Origin: Acidobacteriota bacterium
GTDB lineage: Bacteria > Acidobacteriota > Vicinamibacteria > Vicinamibacterales > JAHECP01
Direction of reading: 5' to 3'
DNA length: 58,776 nt
Assembly: GCA_024641665.1 (NCBI GenBank)
Contig: JAHECP010000016.1
Location: 1 to 58,776 of the forward strand
The position numbers and the translations under genes were made by a program. Shown here one piece after another: positions 15,325-24,476 of the stretch; within the stretch, counting starts at the first letter, position 1, and every line of letters begins with the position of its first letter. The notes below the pieces were generated by a model. That model had not been told where the DNA came from, searched no databases, and saw only the letters and a list, made by a program, of their open reading frames with translations.

Positions 15325-15512
15325 GGATCCTCGTCCGTTCAGGGGGGATCTCTTGTCCGTTCAGGGGGGATCCTTGTCCGTTCAGAGGGATCCTTGCCCG
15401 TTCAGGGGGGACCCTCGTCCGTTCTGAACGTGTCACGCCGAACGGACCCGCGTCAGCACTCCCGAACGGACCCGCGTCGGTCGCCCGCAACGGACCCGCG
15501 TCAGTCCCCCTG
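15325..15512. repeat. GAACGGAC repeat array, left cluster
   Basis: Five copies of GGATCC(T)TGTCCGTTCAGGG with a period of about 21 bp (15325, 15346, 15368, 15388, 15409) face three inverse copies with core GAACGGACCCGCGTC (from about 15440, 15464 and 15488). All share the octamer GTCCGTTC or its complement GAACGGAC. The array occupies most of the 368-bp gap between the RND adaptor start and the MEDS gene stop. No gene is present in the gap. Confidence 0.85.
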
Positions 15513-15518
15513 TCGAGC

Positions 15519-16613
15519 TCAGTGCGGATCGGCCGGGCCGCGGCCTGCCGCGACGGCTTCGGCCAGCGCGTGGAGCCGCGTCCGCGAGGGTCCGTCCTGA
15601 ATCCAGTCGGTCACGTCCTGGATGATCCCGTCGAGCCGGCCGGCCGGCGCGGTGGCGTCGACCACCGTTTCCGCCTGCAGGTGCACGAGCCGCTCGGTCC
15701 CGTCGGGCAGATCGAGCCGGCAGTCGATGACGCAGGACCCGCGGTCGCGGCAGGCGAGGTCGAGCAGCTGCCGCACGTACTCGCGGTCGTCCGGGTGGAC
15801 GAGCGCGAGAAACGCCCCGGCCGAATCGCCGAGTGCCGGCGGATCGAGCCCGAAGAGCGCCGCGGCTTCGTTCGACCAGAGGATCGCGCCCGTCGCCGGG
15901 TCGAGCCGCCAGCAGGCGAGCCGGGCCATGTGCAGGGCGCGGGTGCGCTCGTCGGCGGACACCGGCCGATGGAACTGGTGCAGCATCCAGTCCACGCGCT
16001 CCGTCTCTGACAGGTCGCGCAGCACCAGCTCGGGCGGCTCGTAGAAGCGGTTCTCCCGGTAGACCTCTTCGTCGAACACCACAATCGGGTGGGTGCGGAG
16101 GACGTCGCGGATGACGGCCGGGTGCGACCGCTCCCGGTTGTACTGGCACAGGGCGAGCACCCGCTGCCCGGGCAGGAAGCGGTTCAGCAGCGCCTCGTAC
16201 TCGATCAGCCGCTCGCAGCCGCGCTCGGCGCCGAGCGCCCACGTCATCTCGCCGGTGACGCGCAGGCCCCTGAACCCGTCGCGGAGCGCTTCCTCGGTCG
16301 CCTCGCGCAGGAACGCGATCATGGTCGCCGGATCGAAGTAGCCGGCGCGCAGGTACGCGTCCCGCTTGGTCAGCACCTCGAGGCTGCGCGACTCGAGGCG
16401 CCGGCCGACCTCGACGCCCGCCGCGCCGAGCGCGTCGATCACCTCCACGGTCGTCCGGTCGTCCGCGATGTAGACGCAGCGCTCGTCGCGCTCGAGCCCG
16501 ACCGTGATGAAGGTGGCGGCCGTGACGAGCTGCTCGTCCGCGGCGTCGTAGATCAGGCAGACGTGGTCGCCCTGTCCCAGCCGTTGAATCTGCGAGAAGA
16601 GCTCCGGCTTCAT
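15519..16613 (-). CDS. MEDS-domain sensor protein with PAS-like C-terminus
   Basis: A protein of 364 residues from ATG 16613, with GGAGG 7 bases upstream (a GTG one codon earlier is less well placed). Residues about 10-170 form a MEDS (DcmR-type sensory) domain: QGDHVCLIYDAADEQLVTAATFITVGLERDERCVYIADDR, then the glycine-rich GFRGLRVTGEMTW and CQYNRERSHPAVIRDVLRTHPIVV. The C-terminal region around 230-350 resembles a PAS fold (ACWRLDPATGAILWSNEAAALFGLDP, LVHPDDREYVRQLLD). No kinase, HTH or output domain follows, so it is a stand-alone sensor or a truncated regulator. MEDS proteins are thought to bind small molecules in methyl-compound or redox sensing. The gene is enclosed by two repeat arrays. 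Confidence 0.75.
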   Translation of the reverse strand: MKPELFSQIQRLGQGDHVCLIYDAADEQLVTAATFITVGLERDERCVYIADDRTTVEVIDALGAAGVEVGRRLESRSLEVLTKRDAYLRAGYFDPATMIAFLREATEEALRDGFRGLRVTGEMTWALGAERGCERLIEYEALLNRFLPGQRVLALCQYNRERSHPAVIRDVLRTHPIVVFDEEVYRENRFYEPPELVLRDLSETERVDWMLHQFHRPVSADERTRALHMARLACWRLDPATGAILWSNEAAALFGLDPPALGDSAGAFLALVHPDDREYVRQLLDLACRDRGSCVIDCRLDLPDGTERLVHLQAETVVDATAPAGRLDGIIQDVTDWIQDGPSRTRLHALAEAVAAGRGPADPH

Positions 16614-16633
16614 CACGGCACCTCCCTCACGAC

Positions 16634-16822
16634 TGAGCCTCGTCCGTTCGGACTGATCCTTGTCCGTTCGGGAGTGTCACGCTGAACGGACGCCCTTCAG
16701 GTCCGCGAACGAACGGGCGTCAGTCCCCCGAACGGACCTGCGTCGGCTCCTCTGAACGGACCAGCGTCAGCCCCGTGAACGAACACGCAATAGACCCCGC
16801 GAACGGACCCGCGTCAGTCCCC
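16634..16822. repeat. GAACGGAC repeat array, right cluster
   Basis: Two copies in the GTCCGTTC orientation (cores near 16642 and 16662) face six in the GAACGGAC orientation (from about 16684 to 16801), with consensus GAACGGACCNGCGTCAG and pyrimidine-rich tails. It fills the gap between the MEDS start and the M64 peptidase stop, and its last copy runs into the M64 stop codon. The layout mirrors the left cluster on the other side of the MEDS gene. Confidence 0.85.
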
Positions 16823-18223
16823 CGTGTAGAGATCAATCACCCGCGAGATGGCGCGCTGGCACACGCGACAGAATGGCACGTCGTCGCGGGTGAACATGAT
16901 GCAGTCGACCTGGGGCCGGAAGTAGCCCTTGGCCTGGTAGTTGGCGCCCTCGAAGGCCCCCACCTGGCCCGCGTACGGGCTCGATCCGAGGAGCGCGGTT
17001 TCCTCGGCCTTCTCCTGCTCGAAGAGCGCGTCCATCTCCGACTCGGGCCGGCCCTCGGCGCGGATCTGGCGGCGCCGCGCCTGGATGTCGTGCGACGCGC
17101 TCTCGAAGCGCGCCTTCGGCCACGGCGTCGGGATCGGCGTCGCCAGCTCGACGAGGTCACGCCACTTGAGCGCCTTGGGATCGACGAGCGCCGTCACGTT
17201 CGGCTCCCACGGCTCGACGCGGTCGGGCGACGCCTCGTAGGCCACGTCCGACGTGTAGTACTCGTCGGCGAGGCCGGCGAACTGGTGGCCGAACTCGTGC
17301 ACGAAGATGTAGGGCGCCCACAGGCTGTCGGACGCCACCGTGCTGTAGAGGCCGAAGATGCCGCCCCCGCCGTAGGTCCGGCCGTTGACGAGGATCTCGA
17401 CGAACTCGTACGGCGCGAACATCGCCGCGTCGCGGAACGCGCGGTTCTCGAAGGTGAGCACGTACCGCTCGGAGCCGAACGCGTCGTAGGTCGCGCCGAC
17501 GGGCGAGCGGCGGTGGACGCCGGTCGACGGGCGCGAGATGCCCGACTCGGCGGCCGCCGGGCACAGCCCCCAGACGTTGAAGTCGGCGCGGCGCTCGCGG
17601 AAGGGCGACTTGGCGAAGAGCAGGTCCATCAGCCGCCGCGCGTCCTTCTCGAACTTGGGCCGCTCGGCCGCGGTGTAGCCGTCGCCCAGGATCAGGACGT
17701 CCACCTTCCGCGCCGGGTCGCCGCTCTTCTGCAGCGCGAGGAGCGGTCCCGGCGCGGGCGGCGCCGACGGGTCCACGAACACGTCCGTCGGATCGACGAC
17801 GAAGGTCCAGACCTCGCGGAAGACGTTGCGCGCGTCGCGCTTCTTGAGGACCACCTGCACCGGACGGTCGGGCGCCGGGAAGCGGAGCGACTCCTGGAAC
17901 GTCCGCGTCGTGCCCTGCGCCTCGCCCGTCGTCTCCCATTCGCCGTAGATCGACGCGAAGCCGCGCGAGTAGATCGGCCGGTTCGTCGCCGGGTCGATCA
18001 CCTCGAAGAAGTACCGGCCGAGGTTCGTGTCGTCGAGCGGGCGGGCGGAATTGCCGGGCCACGGGAGCGGCTCGATCACGACACGGTCCAGGCTGAAGCG
18101 CTCCTCGCCGGCGCGGCCGGTGTGGTAGTAGTCCACGCGCATCGTGCGCGGGACGGCGCTGGCGGCCGACGGCATGGCGAACACTCCAAGCGCGAACACG
18201 GCGAGCAGCGGGCGGGCGATCAT
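16814..18223 (-). CDS. Secreted M64-family (IgA-type) metallopeptidase
   Basis: A protein of 469 residues from ATG 18223. Signal peptide MIARPLLAVFALGVFAMPSAASA. The N-terminal beta-sandwich M64_N region covers about residues 27-150. The catalytic domain has VDVLILGDGYTAAERPKFEKDA, typical for M64, and IFVHEFGHQFAGLADEYY near 307-323, giving the zinc ligands HExxH and a downstream Asp/Glu. PFCRVCQRAI near the C-terminus is also common in the family. It is probably an extracellular zinc endopeptidase with unknown target. The stop codon lies inside the right GAACGGAC array. Confidence 0.9.
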   Translation of the reverse strand: MIARPLLAVFALGVFAMPSAASAVPRTMRVDYYHTGRAGEERFSLDRVVIEPLPWPGNSARPLDDTNLGRYFFEVIDPATNRPIYSRGFASIYGEWETTGEAQGTTRTFQESLRFPAPDRPVQVVLKKRDARNVFREVWTFVVDPTDVFVDPSAPPAPGPLLALQKSGDPARKVDVLILGDGYTAAERPKFEKDARRLMDLLFAKSPFRERRADFNVWGLCPAAAESGISRPSTGVHRRSPVGATYDAFGSERYVLTFENRAFRDAAMFAPYEFVEILVNGRTYGGGGIFGLYSTVASDSLWAPYIFVHEFGHQFAGLADEYYTSDVAYEASPDRVEPWEPNVTALVDPKALKWRDLVELATPIPTPWPKARFESASHDIQARRRQIRAEGRPESEMDALFEQEKAEETALLGSSPYAGQVGAFEGANYQAKGYFRPQVDCIMFTRDDVPFCRVCQRAISRVIDLYTGD

Positions 18224-18300
18224 AGGCCTCTCCTCACCCGCTCATTCTATCCGCGGGCGGAATCCGCGTGAATCGCCGGATCCGCGGCAGCCGGGCGCGG

Positions 18301-18349
18301 CCGGTCGCTGGTAGTGGTCAAGTGACCACTACCCGGTCGCTTGACCACG
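18301..18349. repeat. AGTGGTCAAGT palindrome flanked by 9-bp direct repeats
   Basis: GTAGTGGTCA and TGACCACTAC (18311-18320, 18323-18332) form a perfect 10-bp inverted repeat with a 2-base centre. It is flanked by CCGGTCGCT on both sides (18301-18309 and 18333-18341). A further half-site CTTGACCAC follows at 18340-18348. The same AGTGGTCAAGT word bounds the accessory block at 34.7-36.9 kb. It lies between divergent genes, so an operator role for the VWFA-like gene is the alternative. Confidence 0.6.
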
Positions 18350-18406
18350 CACCGGGACGGCGGGATACTCAACTTTCGGGGCGTCTGCCGGCGAAAGGCC
18401 GCTGCC

Positions 18407-20566
18407 ATGCGACTGCGTGCCGTCGCTCCAACGCTGCTCGGCGCGCTCCTTTTCGTGTGTCTCCCCGGCGCGCTGCGCGCCACCCAATCCTCGGTCCCAT
18501 CGTCCACCCCGGATCCCGCGGCGCGGTCGCCGGTGCCGTCGTTGACCGTCGACGTCGTGGCCGTCGATGGCCGGTCGCGGCCGGTGCTCGATCTCGGGCC
18601 GGACGATCTCGCGGTCACGGTGGACGGGCAACCGCGCGCGGTGCGTGCCGTGCGGTACGTGCGCCGCGCGCCCTCGGCACCAGGTCCCGCCGGGCCGCCC
18701 GCGGTCGCCGTGATCGTGGTGGACGAGCGGATGCTCGGACGCGCGACCGAGCGGCTCGTCCGAACCGCCGCGAGCCGGCTCGTCATGCAGCTGCCCGCGC
18801 AGCTCGGCCCGGAGACGCAGCTGGCCGTGGTTCGGCTGCGGGATCGTCTGGATCGGGTGGGGCTGACCACCTCGCGGGCCGACCTGAGCCGCGAGGTGAA
18901 CGGCATCACCGCGCGCGCGGAGAGCCCGTCCGAGCTGCTGCCGGCCGATGTCGGCGCGCGGCTGTTCGCCCAGGGTGAGAACGCCGGGATCTCGGACGCG
19001 ATCGAGGCCGACGAGCGCGGCGTGCAGCGCGTCGACCGGCCCGCCCGCGAGGGCGACGTGGCGCGAGGCTCCTGGCAGGACGCCGATCTGTCGGCGGTCG
19101 CGACGGCGCTCGCGACCCACGGCCGCGCCCTGCTCGACACGCTGACGGCCGTCGCGCAGACGCTCGGGCCGATGCCGGGCTTCAAGTCGATCGTCGTGGT
19201 GTCGTCGGGGCTCCTCGTCGATCCGTCGTCGCCCGACGTCGAGCGTCTCGCGACGGCGCTCGCCGCGGCGCGGGCGACGGTCTCGACGGTCCAGGTCGCC
19301 GCGCCCGGCTGGCTGCGCTCGGCGTGGGGCGCGCTCGACGCGTCGGCACTCGCGGTTCCGGGCGCGGGCGCGCGCAGGGGCGAGGCCGGCCTGGTGTTCC
19401 TCGCCAGGATGGGCGGGGGCACGAGCGTCGGCCTGCCTCCGGAACCCGCCCGTGTCATCGACGCGCTGGTCGAAGAGCTGTCCGGCGTCTGCGTGATCAC
19501 GGTGGACGGCGCCGAGTCCGACGCCACGGGCGAGGCCCACGTGGTCGGCGTCGAGTCGCGCCGCGCCGGCGTCCAGCTTCGCGCGCGGGCGCGCTGGGTC
19601 GCACGCGACGACCGCGCGGACGTCGCGCCCCGAGGCTCCTCCACGTCGGCCCCGACCGCCACGCTCGGCGTCTCGATCGGCCCCAGCCGGCTGGACCTGG
19701 TTCCGAACGCCAGCCTGGCCCGCGCGCCGACAGCGGCCGCGTGCCCACGCGCCTGCGAGAATTCGCCGGAGACGACGACGCTCGTCCAGTTGCTCGCGTG
19801 CGGGTCGCAGTACGTCCAGGCCTTCGAGCACGAGTTCTCGTCGGTCGTTGCCGAAGAGCGCCTCGAGCAGCTGGGAGGGGTGTTCCAGAACAACGCCATC
19901 GTCCTGCGGCGGCGCATCACGCGCGCCGACATGCTGCTCGTGCAGGATCCGGCGGGCGAGGGATGGATGCCCTTCCGCGACGTGTTCGAGGTGGACGGCC
20001 GCACGCTGCCGGAGCGGCAGGACCGGCTGCGACGGCTGTTCCTGGAGCAGCCGGCCTCGGCGTTGAAGCGGGCCGCCGAGATCGCGCACGAGAGCGCGCG
20101 GTACAACATCGGCGCGTTCGCGCGGACCATCAACGTGCCCACGCTGCCGCTGCTCTTCCTGAGCCCCGCTTATGCGCCCCGCTTCGAGTTCCGCAAGGCG
20201 GGCGAGGAGGACCTGGGCGGCGTCCGCGTCTGGAAGGTCGAGTACCGGGAGCGCGCGCGGCCGACGCTCATCATCTCCCTCAGCGGCGCGAACATGCCCG
20301 CGAAGGGCTTCTTCTGGATCGACCCGCGGAACGGCAGCGTCGTGGCCAGCCGGATCGAGGTCTTCGAGATCAAGGTCCACATGGTGGCCGTCGTGACTTA
20401 CGCCGCGGGCGAGGTGCCCGGGCTGCTGGTGCCGGTGGAGATGCGCGAGGGGTACCGCAGGCCCGACGGCAACGGCCCGTACGTGAACACGGTGGCGGCC
20501 TACTCGAACTTCCGGCGCTTCCAGGTGACGACGGAGACCGTGATCAAAAAGGAGCGAACGCGCTGA
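18407..20566 (+). CDS. Secreted VWFA-like protein (acidobacterial type)
   Basis: A protein of 719 residues from ATG 18407, with signal peptide MRLRAVAPTLLGALLFVCLPGALRA. Residues about 45-90 (LTVDVVAVDGRSRPVLDLGPDDLAVTVDGQPRAV) match the N-terminal module of the acidobacterial VWFA-related family. A VWA-like domain follows (AVAVIVVDERMLGRATERLV to GFKSIVVVSSGLLV), but its DxSxS metal motif is replaced by DERM, so metal binding is doubtful. The C-terminal third from about residue 460 is a separate unrecognised domain ending in RFQVTTETVIKKERTR. It is probably periplasmic or cell-surface and involved in adhesion or envelope assembly. Only a few bases separate its stop from that of the convergent NUDIX gene. 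Confidence 0.7.
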   Translation: MRLRAVAPTLLGALLFVCLPGALRATQSSVPSSTPDPAARSPVPSLTVDVVAVDGRSRPVLDLGPDDLAVTVDGQPRAVRAVRYVRRAPSAPGPAGPPAVAVIVVDERMLGRATERLVRTAASRLVMQLPAQLGPETQLAVVRLRDRLDRVGLTTSRADLSREVNGITARAESPSELLPADVGARLFAQGENAGISDAIEADERGVQRVDRPAREGDVARGSWQDADLSAVATALATHGRALLDTLTAVAQTLGPMPGFKSIVVVSSGLLVDPSSPDVERLATALAAARATVSTVQVAAPGWLRSAWGALDASALAVPGAGARRGEAGLVFLARMGGGTSVGLPPEPARVIDALVEELSGVCVITVDGAESDATGEAHVVGVESRRAGVQLRARARWVARDDRADVAPRGSSTSAPTATLGVSIGPSRLDLVPNASLARAPTAAACPRACENSPETTTLVQLLACGSQYVQAFEHEFSSVVAEERLEQLGGVFQNNAIVLRRRITRADMLLVQDPAGEGWMPFRDVFEVDGRTLPERQDRLRRLFLEQPASALKRAAEIAHESARYNIGAFARTINVPTLPLLFLSPAYAPRFEFRKAGEEDLGGVRVWKVEYRERARPTLIISLSGANMPAKGFFWIDPRNGSVVASRIEVFEIKVHMVAVVTYAAGEVPGLLVPVEMREGYRRPDGNGPYVNTVAAYSNFRRFQVTTETVIKKERTR

Positions 20567-20567
20567 G

Positions 20568-21434
20568 TCAGGCGCGCGCGGCGCGCCAGCCGTCGCCCTC
20601 GAGCAGGAACCGCGTCTCGGGGTGGACGTGCGTCATGCGCTCGGCGTCGGGCGCGGGGTACAGCGGGTCGCCGGGCACCGCGAGGAGCCGCACGCCGGCC
20701 TCCTCGAAGAAGCGGGGCTCGCGGCGGAAGATGACGCGATCCCGCGTGGACGCCAGGACGGCGTCCACCGTGTCGAAGCGCGCGAGGTCGCTGAGCGTGC
20801 TCCAGGTGGGCGGCGGCAGCGCGATCTCGCCGCAGCGGCAGCGATCGAGCGCCTCGGCCGCCGTCATCCAGGCGCCGTGGGTCGTCTCGGTGGCGTCGTG
20901 CCGCGCGGCCTGCCGTTCGGGCGCCCGCGTGACGAAGAAGCGCGCGTCGAACCGCTTCGCCTCGACGGCCGGCGTCACCCAGTGCGCCAGCGGCAGGAGC
21001 GCGTCGAGCGCGAGCCGCAGGCCCTCGCGCGCGACGATCGATCGGAGGTCGATTCGGCCCTCGTGCAGCGCGGCCCGGTCCGCCCTGAGCCGCGCGCTCC
21101 GCTCGTCGTCGCCCTCGACCACGAAGCGGCCCGTCCGGTCGCGCGCCGGCAGCACGCCGGCCTCCTCGAACAGCTCGCGCATCGCCGCCACGTGAGAGGC
21201 GACGGCCTCGCCGGGCGGGAGGTCCGGCCAGTGGGCGCGCGCCTCGTCCAGCCCGTCGCACCACGACGCGTCCGCCCGCGCGTCGGCCGCGTCCACGCGG
21301 CCGCCGGGGAACACGTAGGCGCCGGCCATGAACGACGCCCGGGCGGTCCGCCGCAGCAGGAAGATCTCGGGCCGGCCGGCGCCGTCGCGCAGCAGGACGC
21401 ACGTGGCGGCCGGAAACGGGGGAACGGCACTCAT
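20568..21434 (-). CDS. NUDIX hydrolase with an interrupted Nudix box (NUDT19-like)
   Basis: A protein of 288 residues from ATG 21434. VFPGGRVDAADARAD starts the Nudix box and AAMRELFEEAGVLPARD completes it (REx2EEAG). About 35 residues separate the two parts instead of the usual 5-7, as in NUDT19/RP2p-type coenzyme A diphosphatases. The following RPEIFLLRRTARASFMAGAYVFPGG order fits the same group. The expected activity is hydrolysis of CoA or acyl-CoA derivatives, or other nucleoside diphosphates, with Mg2+; this is family inference. It is transcribed away from the M1 peptidase gene, from which it is separated by 139 bases. Confidence 0.85.
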   Translation of the reverse strand: MSAVPPFPAATCVLLRDGAGRPEIFLLRRTARASFMAGAYVFPGGRVDAADARADASWCDGLDEARAHWPDLPPGEAVASHVAAMRELFEEAGVLPARDRTGRFVVEGDDERSARLRADRAALHEGRIDLRSIVAREGLRLALDALLPLAHWVTPAVEAKRFDARFFVTRAPERQAARHDATETTHGAWMTAAEALDRCRCGEIALPPPTWSTLSDLARFDTVDAVLASTRDRVIFRREPRFFEEAGVRLLAVPGDPLYPAPDAERMTHVHPETRFLLEGDGWRAARA

Positions 21435-21573
21435 TGGTCGATCCTACTTGTTGGGCCGCTGGATTCGTAACCATCGGTTCTCGACATCCGTCGGCCATCG
21501 ACGCGCGGGTGTGCAGGGGGTTCGGTCAACCTTCTTGCGGGAACAGAGCTAGAATCCAGCGACGGAGGCACGC

Positions 21574-24401
21574 GTGCGACGGGTCCACTGGCCAATGGTC
21601 CGGCGGTGCGCACTGGCGCTCGGTGCGGCGCTCAGCCTCAGTGGGTGGGCACCGCGCTCGTACGCGTCCGTGAATTCGCCGGGGCCCTCCTACCAGATCG
21701 CGGTGGCGCTCGATGCCGTTCGGAACACCCTTCGAGGGTCGGAAACCATCACGTTCCGCAATCCGTCCGGACGGACAATCGACCGGCTGTATCTGCACCT
21801 CTACGCCAACGACTACCGGAGCGCGGATACGGTCTTCGCGCGCGACCGGGCGCGCCTGGCGTACTCCGAGGATCCTGCCGGCGCGATTCCGACCGGTGGC
21901 CTGACCGGATCGATCACCGTTGGCAGGGTCGAGGTCGGCGGACGCCTGGCGACGTTCACGGTGGACGGCACGGTCCTGCAGATTGCGCTCGAGCAGCCGC
22001 TCGCACCCGGGACCGAGCTCCGCGTGGCGATCGACTTCGACGTCGAGATCCCGCGGTTTCGAGACCGCCTGGCCGTCAGCGGGACCAACTACGCGATCGG
22101 CGTGTGGTTTCCGAAGATGGCGGTGCTGGACGATGAGGGTTGGCATGCCGGTCAGCACCGTGGGATCGGCGAGTACTACAGTCAGACGGGCGAGTACGAC
22201 GTCTCGATCACGGTGCCGCCGGCTTCGTCGTCGGCGCGACTGGCAGCCGGGTGTCGCAGGCGACGAATGCGAACGGCACCGAGACCTCGCGCTGGCGGGC
22301 GAGCCACGTGCGCGATTTCGCGTGGGTGGCCGATCCGCGCTACCGCGTCAAGCAGACCACGTGGGGCTCCGTCCGGATCACCTACCTGTATTTCGAGCGG
22401 GACGAACAGGCCGTCGTGCAAGGCCTGGGCCTGGCCGTGAAGGCCCTCGAGTATTTCAGCACCCACTTCGGCCCGTACCCGTACCTGGACTTCACCGTGG
22501 CGGAAGTGGCCGCGATCACCGACGGGACGGGGATCGAGTATCCCCAACTCATCATGGTCAGCCGCGACGTCCACCGGCTGTCCACGTTCCTGTCGGCCTA
22601 CGACACGATCCTGGTGCACGAGATCGCGCACCAGTGGTGGTACGGCCTCGTCGGCAACGACGAGGTCAACGAGGCCTGGCTCGACGAGGGGTTCGCGACC
22701 TACTCGGAGCGGCGGTTCATGCGCGACACACGCGGGGGGGCTCCGCCGCTGTTTCGCTGGCCGAAGCCCCTCGCCTTTCTGCCTTCGCCAACCGACCGTG
22801 ACCTCTCCCGTTTCCTGTACGTCAGTCAAGCGCGCGTCGGCTTCGACCGCCGGATCCGCCAACCCTCGGCCGCGTTCGACGACCGCCTCGCCTACGCCGT
22901 GGCCGTCTACGAGAAGGCCGCGTTCGTGTTGGAGATGCTGGAGGATCTGGTCGGGCGGGACACGATGGACGCGATTCTCAGGCGGTACGCCGACCAATAC
23001 CGGTACGGTGTCGCGCGATCGGCGGATTTCATCCGCGTGGCGGACACCGTCAGCGGTCGCGACCTCACGGCGTTCTTCGAGTCGTGGTTGGACACGACTC
23101 GGATCTGCGATTACCGCGTGGACGGCGTCCACACGCGGTCGGCTGGCGACGGGTACGCATCGACCGTCCGCCTCCGACGAGTCGGCGCGATCGTCATGCC
23201 CGTCGACGTGCGGGTCGTGCTGGAAGACGGCACGACGATCACCCGCCGGTGGGATGGACAGGCGCGGGAGACCACGCTGGATCTTCACACGTCGAGCCCC
23301 GTCCGGCGCGTCGACGTCGATCCAGACCAGCGCCTCCTCGAAACGGATCGCGTCAACAACCACTACCCGCGAAAGCGGCAGGTGACGTGGAATCCACTCG
23401 TGATGCGAAAGGCGGACCGCTACACGATCGGTCTCCTGCCCTTCGCGTGGTACGACCGCGGGGTCGAGGTGGGAGGGCTGATCGCGACCGGGTACCGCCC
23501 GGACCTGGGGTTCCCCTACGACGTGCGGCTCCGGCAGTCCCTGCTGGCCACGTTTTCCCGGAACCTCGCGCGGGACACCAGCCGCGTGACGTGGTCCTAC
23601 AACAGCCCGACGCCGTGGCTCGGCCGCCGCACGCTCGGCCGACTCGCTGGCGTCGCGCGGCCTGGCGACACGTGGGCGTCCGCGGACGTGCGCTGGTTTC
23701 TCGGGTCGCACTTCTACCGCGGCCCGGTGCAGGTCATTCAGCTCGCGGCATCCCACGAGCGCCTCACCGAGGACCCGCACGCGGCACCCGACCGCGGGCC
23801 GTTCAGTCCCGGCACGGTTCGGAGCGTGGAGGTCCGCTACACGTTCCATGACCTCACGACCGACTTCTTCCCCCGCTGGGGGCAGCTCGTCGAGATCGCG
23901 GTCGAAGGCGCCTCGGCCGATCTCGGCTCCGACTGGACGTTCGCGCGCGTGACGGCTCGCAGCGAGGTCTATCGCCCGATGTGGCCGCAGGGCACCCTGG
24001 CGGTCAACCTGTTCCAGGGAACGGCCTCGGCAGACACGCCCCCGCAACACGGCATGCGGCTCACGCAGGAGGGCCGGTTCCGGTCGAGCGCGCTCGACCA
24101 GGTGTGGGGACGGTCGCTGACCGCGCTCAACCTCGAGTTGCGTGTGACCCCGACGCTCGGCGCGCCGCTCGCCGGCGCGGTGTTTCTCAATCTCGGCAAG
24201 TACTGGGGCCGGATCACCACGGCATCGACCCGAGTCGTGCGCGAGGCGGGCCTGGGCGTGCGGCTCTTCGACAACGCCTGGTACGCCGTGCAGATCGACT
24301 GGCCGCTCTGGCTGGGCGGGCCCGGGCCCGGGCGGACCGGATTCGGCTCTCGGGGCATCGAGGTCCGAGTCGGTCCCGTCTTCGGAAATCGACCCCGCTG
24401 A
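21574..24401 (+). pseudogene. M1-family metallopeptidase, one frameshift
   Basis: A secreted gluzincin-type peptidase of about 940 residues. It starts at GTG 21574, with GGAGG 5 bases upstream and a signal peptide ending near SYAS. The frame is lost near 22219-22222: the first frame reads YDVSITVPPAS and the next continues with GFVVGATGSRVSQATNANG, so one base seems to be missing in a C/G run. The catalytic part in the second frame is intact: HEIAHQWWYG at 22617-22646 and NEAWLDEGFATY supply the zinc ligands, and GIEYPQLIMVS stands where GAMEN is usual. A beta-barrel-like C-terminal domain ends at 24401. It could be a real pseudogene, a frameshifted gene or a sequencing error. Confidence 0.8.
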
Positions 24402-24476
24402 CGCGAGTATCTCCAAAGAGGCGGTCGGCCTTGCGCCGGGCGGCCCGTGCGGCGCGTGCTGCCGCGGGATCTGTCG

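Noticed and set aside
15325-16822. CRISPR array
   Set aside because: Repeats vary in length and orientation, have no unique spacers of constant size, and no cas genes are present.
22182-24416. Minus-strand open frame opposite the M1 peptidase
   Set aside because: Low-complexity composition and no start context; the plus-strand gene has clear zinc motifs.
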